DNA from: CAZWTD01 sp964637345
GTDB taxonomy: Bacteria > Patescibacteriota > Patescibacteriia > HK-STAS-PATE-3
Assembly (NCBI GenBank): GCA_964637345.1
Contig: CAZWTD010000004.1
Span: forward strand, 1 to 63,055
Direction of reading: 5' to 3'
DNA length: 63,055 bases
The position numbers and the translations under genes were made by a program. Of this stretch, positions 59,180 through 63,055 are shown in pieces. Position 1 is the first letter of the stretch. Every line of letters starts with the position of its first letter. Below the pieces are notes generated by a model. It did no database searches. It saw only the letters and a list, made by a program, of their open reading frames with translations, and had not been told where the DNA came from.

Positions 59180-59266
59180 CTATGCGATCAACGTCAACTG
59201 CGCCTGGGCCGCGAGGCCAAGGTTGAAATGCCAGCTAAAGTAATGGCGCAGTGATTGAAGACTCAT
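59180..59266 (-). CDS. 28-residue leaderless small ORF
   Basis: Starts MSLQSLRHYFSWHFNLGLA and ends QLTLIA, then TAG. A good promoter puts the RNA start about 3 nt before ATG 59266, and a hairpin terminator follows 28 nt after the stop, so this is the only frame on a transcript of about 140 nt. The product is amphipathic and aromatic-rich. It could be a small membrane-active protein, a leader peptide regulating the HAD gene, or an artefact of a small RNA. Confidence 0.5.
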   Translation of the reverse strand: MSLQSLRHYFSWHFNLGLAAQAQLTLIA

Positions 59267-59275
59267 CGTGCGCGT

Positions 59276-59304
59276 ATCGTACTCCTGAAAAACTCCCGCG
59301 TCAA
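59276..59304 (-). promoter_or_regulatory. Promoter of 28-codon ORF
   Basis: TTGACG (59299-59304), 17 bp, TACGAT (59276-59281). Confidence 0.7.
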
Positions 59305-59309
59305 GTTTT

Positions 59310-59349
59310 CTCTATGAAAGACGGCTCCGCGCGAGATGCACGGAGCCGT
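59310..59349 (-). terminator. Terminator of membrane protein pair
   Basis: ACGGCTCCG (59321-59329) pairs with CGGAGCCGT (59341-59349) right at the stop of the 59349 gene; tail CTTTCATAG. Confidence 0.65.
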
Positions 59350-59783
59350 TAAGCGGATTCGTCGTCGTCCTCATCGAAATCAGGGACGAGAACGAGCGGT
59401 TGAGCGAAGGTTGACTGGGCGGAGGAACGCAAGAAGCAACAGAACTGATAGGACCACCAGAAGAAACCGAGGATCGGATGCGCCCGAAGCGCAATTCTTC
59501 GCATCTGTTCCACCCTCCTCCGACTATGATCCTGGACAGCCGAGAAGGTGAGGAAGACGGACAGGATGACGTTCATTCCGATTGTCACTGTCGGAACGAG
59601 CTCGACGACCCGAATGTCGGTCACGAGGAAGTAGATGAGTCCGGTCAGCAGCATCGTAACCTCGCCCCAGAAGACGATCGCCGAATTGCCGAGAAGATAC
59701 CACGCGAAATACACGATCGACAGACGTCGATGGACGCGGCGAGCTTCTTCGATGGAGAGAATTGCTGGTAAGGGCTTCAACAT
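59349..59783 (-). CDS. Small membrane protein
   Basis: 144 residues from ATG 59783, with GGAGGG 5 nt upstream; the ATG overlaps the TGA of the preceding gene (ATGTTGA), so translation is coupled. Two or three membrane helices (LSIVYFAWYLLGNSAIVFWG; VTMLLTGLIYFLVTDI; LVPTVTIGMNVILSVFLTF), then FWWSYQFCCFL and an acidic C-terminal tail (DFDEDDDESA). Family unknown. Confidence 0.7.
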   Translation of the reverse strand: MLKPLPAILSIEEARRVHRRLSIVYFAWYLLGNSAIVFWGEVTMLLTGLIYFLVTDIRVVELVPTVTIGMNVILSVFLTFSAVQDHSRRRVEQMRRIALRAHPILGFFWWSYQFCCFLRSSAQSTFAQPLVLVPDFDEDDDESA

Positions 59784-60124
59784 CTCGCCCTCCATCGCTT
59801 GATAATCCAGCCGACCGGGTGCGCCTGAAAAAAAACTTGGCGATCTTGTTCCGCTTCCTCGAGTGTCCCCTCGCTAGCGCAGATGAGCCCGAACACGAGG
59901 GGAAGCACGCCGACGAAGAAAAACACGACCGGAAGGAGTAGGCGAAGGGGCAAGCACAAAAACAGAGGGGAAAGCCCGGGACCGCCGAGGAGGCCGACCC
60001 AGAGCATCGAGTAGAAGAAGACTGTTTCGAAGAGTAGGGTCCGATCGACAAGGCGACGGGCATAGACCGTCCAGCGCCAAGCCAAATGCTCGATGTTGCC
60101 ACGGGCAGAAGAAGGCATTCGCAT
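59777..60124 (-). CDS. Small membrane protein, first of a coupled pair
   Basis: 115 residues from ATG 60124 with GGAGG 7 nt upstream (the longer frame to 60256 runs into smpB signals). Two membrane helices (TLLFETVFFYSMLWVGLLGG; LRLLLPVVFFFVGVLPLVFG). The C-terminal HPVGWIIKRWR resembles HPILGFFWWSYQ of the next gene, so the pair may be distant relatives. Function unknown. Confidence 0.7.
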   Translation of the reverse strand: MRMPSSARGNIEHLAWRWTVYARRLVDRTLLFETVFFYSMLWVGLLGGPGLSPLFLCLPLRLLLPVVFFFVGVLPLVFGLICASEGTLEEAEQDRQVFFQAHPVGWIIKRWRARC

Positions 60125-60179
60125 AGCACCACCTCCATTGGGAATGTGCGACTGTCCCCACCCTGACGGATGAAGGGTC

Positions 60180-60195
60180 AAGATGTCAACATCTT
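60180..60195. promoter_or_regulatory. Palindromic operator candidate
   Basis: AAGATGT-CA-ACATCTT lies between divergent genes and overlaps the first bases of the smpB -35. A regulator dimer site is possible. Confidence 0.35.
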
Positions 60196-60222
60196 GGTTG
60201 TGCGAGCTGAACCCGCTATACT
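60194..60222 (+). promoter_or_regulatory. smpB promoter
   Basis: TTGGTT (60194-60199), 17 bp, TATACT (60217-60222). The RNA start near 60229 is about 8 nt before the ATG. Confidence 0.7.
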
Positions 60223-60236
60223 GGGCCTGACGCTCT

Positions 60237-60692
60237 ATGCCTACCCTCGCGACCAACGACGCCGCTGGATTCCACTACGAACTTCTCGACCGTTACGAAA
60301 CAGGAATCCAATTAACCGGACCAGAAGTTCGGTCGGCGAAGCGTGGGGAAATTTCTCTCAAAGGGAGCTACGTCACGATCGACCCGAAAGGCGCCTGGCT
60401 TATTGGGGTCCGCATCGCTCCCTATAAACCCGCACGAGTCGTCCAAGTAAATTACGACCCAACCCGAAATCGACGACTCCTCCTCTCGAAGCGAGAGCTC
60501 GGAGAGTTGATCGGAAAAAGCTCGGCCCAGGGCTTGACAGTAGTCCCGATTTCATTCTATACTAAAGGCGGTTTCATCAAGCTTGAAATTGCTCTTGCGC
60601 GTGGAAAAAGAAAGTTCGACAAGCGCCAATCGATAAAACGGCGCGACATAGAACGCCGAATCCACCGGGCCATGAAGCAACGCACCTCCTAA
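60237..60692 (+). CDS. smpB: SsrA-binding protein SmpB
   Basis: 151 residues. It binds tmRNA and delivers it to stalled ribosomes. Oligosaccharide-binding-like barrel: YELLDRYETGIQLTGPEVRSAKRGEISLKGSYV, then RRLLLSKRELGELIGK, and the basic C-terminal tail GKRKFDKRQSIKRRDIERRI. The tmRNA gene follows 47 nt later. Confidence 0.97.
   Translation: MPTLATNDAAGFHYELLDRYETGIQLTGPEVRSAKRGEISLKGSYVTIDPKGAWLIGVRIAPYKPARVVQVNYDPTRNRRLLLSKRELGELIGKSSAQGLTVVPISFYTKGGFIKLEIALARGKRKFDKRQSIKRRDIERRIHRAMKQRTS
60534..60563 (+). promoter_or_regulatory. Promoter for tmRNA inside smpB
   Basis: TTGACA (60534-60539), 18 bp, TATACT (60558-60563): two consensus hexamers within the coding sequence, about 170 nt before the tmRNA 5' end. 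Confidence 0.6.
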
Positions 60693-60739
60693 AAAGCTCT
60701 ATTAGACTCCGCCGTTAGGCCCCGCTTCGGGTGCTGACG

Positions 60740-61141
60740 GGGGATGCCTAATAATCGACCGTTCGTTCACAATTATCATCGGCAAGCCGGAAACCCAGGG
60801 TCATCCGCAACGTTCCCTGGAACTGCAAGTGTCAACTCATTTGCGAGCAAGGTGAAGACGCTGGTCGCGCGAGCGTTCCAGCCGATGCAGCTTGCGTCCG
60901 CTGTCGCTTAAAGTCGACAGCCATCTGGGGTGGTTTTCTTCCTGAATAGCCACCTTGGGTGCTATTACCTCAGGATAGGACTTCTCGTTGGCTCGCGAGA
61001 CGTCTGAAGTCATTGAGCCTAGAGTGCATGGGATTTCGTTCGCTTCCCACCTGTGCATTTGAAACTTTGAAGCGAACTCTGCTTGGACACCGTTGATAAT
61101 TGTCCGACGAGACGCGGGTGCAATACCCGCCATCTCCACCA
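60740..61141 (+). ncRNA. ssrA: Transfer-messenger RNA
   Basis: About 402 nt. The 5' GGGGATG (60740-60746) pairs with CATCTCC (61131-61137) and the gene encodes its own CCA. A 10-bp helix ACAATTATCA (60769-60778) with TGATAATTGT (61094-61103) joins the tRNA-like and message parts, and CCAGGG/CCCTGG forms PK1 before the message. The tag frame starts at GCA 60825 and reads ASVNSFASKVKTLVARAFQP, then MQLASAVA, stop TAA 60909-60911: 28 residues, unusually long and basic, ending in AVA. The T-loop reads TGCAATA instead of TTCAANT. Confidence 0.9.
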
Positions 61142-61151
61142 CGGGTCATCG

Positions 61152-61180
61152 TTGGCTGCGACCTCCGTGTCTCCGATACT
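61152..61180 (+). promoter_or_regulatory. infC operon promoter
   Basis: TTGGCT (61152-61157), 17 bp, GATACT (61175-61180). Predicted leader of about 90 nt. Confidence 0.55.
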
Positions 61181-61219
61181 GGATCGGATTCACTTCGGTC
61201 TTCGTCAACGCGCCCCTTT

Positions 61220-61244
61220 CCTCGCGAATCGAAGATTCGCGAGG
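61220..61244 (+). promoter_or_regulatory. Leader hairpin of infC mRNA
   Basis: An 11-bp perfect stem (61220-61230 with 61234-61244) with GAA loop in the leader, 35 nt before the infC start. No U-tract, so a regulatory or L20-binding role is possible rather than termination. Confidence 0.45.
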
Positions 61245-61279
61245 GACCCCGATCGTTTATTCGTCTAACCGCGCTCGAG

Positions 61280-61786
61280 ATTCAAAAACGGCTTCGCGTC
61301 AATCAGTTCATCCGGGTTCCCCAGGTTCGACTGATCGACGAACACAACCAGCAACTCGGCGTCGTGCCAACCTCTGATGCTCTTCGGATTGCGCTTGAGC
61401 GAGGCTACGATCTCGTCGAGGTTGCTCCGAACGCCGCCCCGCCAGTTTGTCGCCTTCTCGACTACGGAGCCTACCAATACCAGCTCGAGAAAACCGAACG
61501 GAAATCGCGCGCGAAGCAAAAGAAAGTCGACGTTAAGGGGGTTCGACTCTCGCTCAAGATCGGAACCCACGATTTTGACCACCGCGTTGAGCAGTCGAAA
61601 AAATTCCTCGGACAAGGCCACAAGGTTCGCGTTGAGCTCATGCTCCGGGGCCGCGAACGCGCCCATTCCCAGCTCGGTGTTGAAATCATGGAAAAGTTTA
61701 TCAAGCAATTGGGCGAAGACGTCGTGATCGACCAGGCGCTCTCCCGCCAAGGCGGAAAATTCTTCATCATCGTTCGAAAAAAGTAA
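61280..61786 (+). CDS. infC: Translation initiation factor IF-3
   Basis: 168 residues if started at ATT 61280 (MQKRLRVNQFIRVPQVRLID), which matches the family start; infC commonly uses rare codons such as ATT, allowing IF-3 to limit its own translation. The open frame from TTG 61100 runs through the tmRNA end and is rejected. N-domain: QQLGVVPTSDALRIALERGYDLVEV; C-domain: KGVRLSLKIGTHDFDHRVEQ onwards. First gene of infC-rpmI-rplT. Confidence 0.95.
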   Translation: MQKRLRVNQFIRVPQVRLIDEHNQQLGVVPTSDALRIALERGYDLVEVAPNAAPPVCRLLDYGAYQYQLEKTERKSRAKQKKVDVKGVRLSLKIGTHDFDHRVEQSKKFLGQGHKVRVELMLRGRERAHSQLGVEIMEKFIKQLGEDVVIDQALSRQGGKFFIIVRKK

Positions 61787-61848
61787 GAAGCGAGCCGCGG
61801 ATTCCCGCCGCGCTTCACTCCTGACTCTTTTCTCCACTCCTGAATCTC

Positions 61849-62046
61849 ATGCCGAAGCTCAAGACCCATAAAGCGACTGCCAAGCGCTTCAAAATAACGA
61901 AGAAAGGCAAGATCCTTCGCCGCCAAGCCGGCCAGGATCATTTCAACGCCCGAGAATCCGGCCGAACGACAATGAAGAAGCGACGCGACGTCAGCGTTGC
62001 TGAATCCGACGTTCGCAACATCAAACGCTTAGTCCCCTACCGCTAA
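61849..62046 (+). CDS. rpmI: Ribosomal protein L35
   Basis: 65 residues, typical bL35: MPKLKTHKATAKRFKITKKG at the start, DHFNARESGRTTMKKRRDV in the middle. Very basic. It lies 62 nt after infC and 15 nt before rplT. Confidence 0.97.
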   Translation: MPKLKTHKATAKRFKITKKGKILRRQAGQDHFNARESGRTTMKKRRDVSVAESDVRNIKRLVPYR

Positions 62047-62061
62047 TCGAGGAATCCCGCT

Positions 62062-62406
62062 ATGCGAGTCAAACGAGGAACAAGTCACGTCAAGCGCCGC
62101 AACCGTCTGCTCAAACAGACAAAAGGCTACCGTTGGGGACGGAAGTCGAAGATCAAGCTGGCGAAGGTTGCCGTTCTCAAGGCCGGCGCCCACGCCTACC
62201 GAGATCGCCGGAAGAAAAAGCGCGATTTCCGAAGTCTCTGGACACTGCGGATTAACGCGGCTGCTCGAGAGAATGGTCTCACCTACAGCGCACTCATCGC
62301 GAAACTCAAAGCCGCGAAGATCGAGCTCGACCGCAAGAGCCTCGCTGACCTGGCGCAAAACGACCCAGCAGCCTTTGCCGAAGTCGTGAAGCGCGCGACC
62401 GCGTAG
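62062..62406 (+). CDS. rplT: Ribosomal protein L20
   Basis: 114 residues, bL20: MRVKRGTSHVKRRNRLLKQT at the start, YRWGRKSKIKLAK and YRDRRKKKRDFRSLWTLRIN following. It nucleates 50S assembly and in many bacteria represses its own operon. A GCGAGACT/AGTCTCGC hairpin (62407-62424) follows the stop. Confidence 0.97.
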   Translation: MRVKRGTSHVKRRNRLLKQTKGYRWGRKSKIKLAKVAVLKAGAHAYRDRRKKKRDFRSLWTLRINAAARENGLTYSALIAKLKAAKIELDRKSLADLAQNDPAAFAEVVKRATA

Positions 62407-62446
62407 GCGAGACTTCAGTCTCGCGTTCCAATAAACCATAAAGTAT

Positions 62447-62481
62447 AAAGACGAGGCATCCGTGCCTCGTCTTTTGTTTTT
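62447..62481 (+). terminator. Terminator of the infC operon
   Basis: AAAGACGAGGCA (62447-62458) pairs with TGCCTCGTCTTT (62463-62474); tail TTTGTTTTTC. Confidence 0.9.
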
Positions 62482-62488
62482 CAATACC

Positions 62489-62878
62489 TTAAGCGAGATT
62501 GCTTCGCTTTAGCCACCGGCGACGAAGGTCAATCCCGACTACGACACCAAGACAATCGATTACGACGTCCCGTACTGCCCCGACCCTGTCGACCACAAAA
62601 CCTTGGTGAATCTCGTCACTAACTGCATACAAGCCGGCGATGAGAAAGGCGAAAACGTAATCACGTCTCCGAGTATCGTGAGGCCGAAGCGCTCGAAGAA
62701 CAAGGGCTCCGAGGATACCGAACTCGGCCGCATGGGCAATCTTGCGAAGGACAAGGTCAAGGCCTTCAACAAGGCCACTCCTTAATCCGCTCACGGAAGA
62801 CAGGGCAAAAATCAAAGCCATCCAGAGGAGCACGGGGAGCCAAGGGGTGAGCCAGGATTGCTTCTTTATCTTGATCAT
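62489..62878 (-). CDS. VanZ-like membrane protein
   Basis: 129 residues from ATG 62878; the frame to 62923 extends into a repeat. Four membrane helices with the VanZ-family residues: LIFALSSVSG, VLRKIAHAAEFGILGALVLRAL, LIAGLYAVSDEIHQGFVVDR and VIDCLGVVVG. Relatives give low-level teicoplanin resistance or act in envelope functions; here the role is unknown. GGGA lies about 6 nt before the start. Confidence 0.9.
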   Translation of the reverse strand: MIKIKKQSWLTPWLPVLLWMALIFALSSVSGLRSGLVEGLDLVLRKIAHAAEFGILGALVLRALRPHDTRRRDYVFAFLIAGLYAVSDEIHQGFVVDRVGAVRDVVIDCLGVVVGIDLRRRWLKRSNLA

Positions 62879-62895
62879 GGAAATCCCACAGCGTT

Positions 62896-62924
62896 GGCGG
62901 GATGACAGGGAGGCGTGTTCCACC
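62896..62924. repeat. Intergenic repeat, copy 1
   Basis: 29 bp (GGCGGGATGACAGGG start) matching 62994-63022 at 28 of 29 positions. Confidence 0.8.
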
Positions 62925-62993
62925 TTATGAAAGTCTTGGCGGGCTCGATCCCGCCTTCCGGCGGGACGATCTTCGGAGTTTATCCCGCCGTAT

Positions 62994-63022
62994 GGCGGGA
63001 TGACAGGGAGACGTGTTCCACC
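62994..63022. repeat. Intergenic repeat, copy 2
   Basis: Second copy of the 29-bp unit. Between the copies are CCCGCC/GGCGGG hairpins, and a CCACCCTTCGGGTGG hairpin follows the second. The last 130 bases of the window hold only such repeats and no gene. Confidence 0.8.
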
Positions 63023-63055
63023 CTTCGGGTGGTCAGCCGAAGGCTGAAACCTGTT

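Noticed and set aside
60837..61142. Minus-strand ORF of 101 codons
   Set aside because: It is antisense to the tmRNA and explained by it.
61100..61279. N-terminal extension of IF-3 from TTG 61100
   Set aside because: It begins inside the tmRNA 3' end and the infC promoter and leader hairpin lie within it.

Overview
The window is about 63 kb of a compact bacterial chromosome with roughly balanced GC, read with the standard bacterial code (TGA is a stop). Gene content points to a Patescibacteria/CPR organism. It has short housekeeping operons, many small single-pass membrane proteins of unknown function, an Asn/Thr-rich linker protein, a PheS-linked membrane protein of the type seen in Parcubacteria, and an IleS with a GVHH-type signature. 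A link to the ABY1 group is only a guess from the linker style.

Layout: 150-3000 small accessory genes; 3092-8834 gyrB-pheT-pheS plus a membrane gene; 8942-10450 a 1.4-kb insertion at the 3' end of a UvrD/RecB-like helicase-nuclease gene (10379-13426); 13610-14491 an RRM protein and a secreted protein; 14557-21675 the F-type ATP synthase operon with a beta-carbonic-anhydrase-like last gene; 21835 rmuC; 22948-25702 an AT-rich, integron-like array of gene cassettes with attC-like sites but no integrase here; 25731-29240 accessory genes and a hairpin-rich non-coding stretch; 29279-31401 MEMO, tatD, cvpA; 31543-32552 tandem paralogues of unknown function; 32596-39252 metG, rsmI, AI-2E permease, M16 peptidase, NYN and glycyl-tRNA synthetase; 39304-42654 a candidate small RNA and unknown secreted or membrane proteins; 42731-52737 a membrane-anchored ClpC, tgt, recO, ileS; 52857-60124 glycosyltransferase, argS, ATP-grasp, HAD and small membrane proteins; 60237-62406 smpB, tmRNA, infC-rpmI-rplT; then a VanZ-like gene and repeats.

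The housekeeping part serves translation (five aminoacyl-tRNA synthetase genes, IF3, L35, L20, Tgt, RsmI, trans-translation), ATP synthesis and DNA maintenance. Several of these genes start within 0-8 nt of a predicted transcription start and lack a Shine-Dalgarno sequence. Most unknown genes instead form single-gene units with their own promoter, a strong Shine-Dalgarno sequence and a strong terminator.

Three observations stand out. First, the cassette array at 22.9-25.7 kb: each cassette begins with G/TT, ends with its own RYNYAAC box, and carries unusually long terminal inverted repeats; the cargo includes HEPN-like and PIN-like proteins. Second, gene ends duplicated around insertions at three loci (helicase 3' end, atpB 3' end, metG 5' end), with the copies differing mostly at synonymous positions. 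Third, candidate regulatory and small RNA or peptide elements: an RNA upstream of glyS, an attenuator-like leader before the NYN gene, a 28-codon leaderless ORF, and a tmRNA promoter inside smpB. All calls come from reading the sequence; no database search was run.
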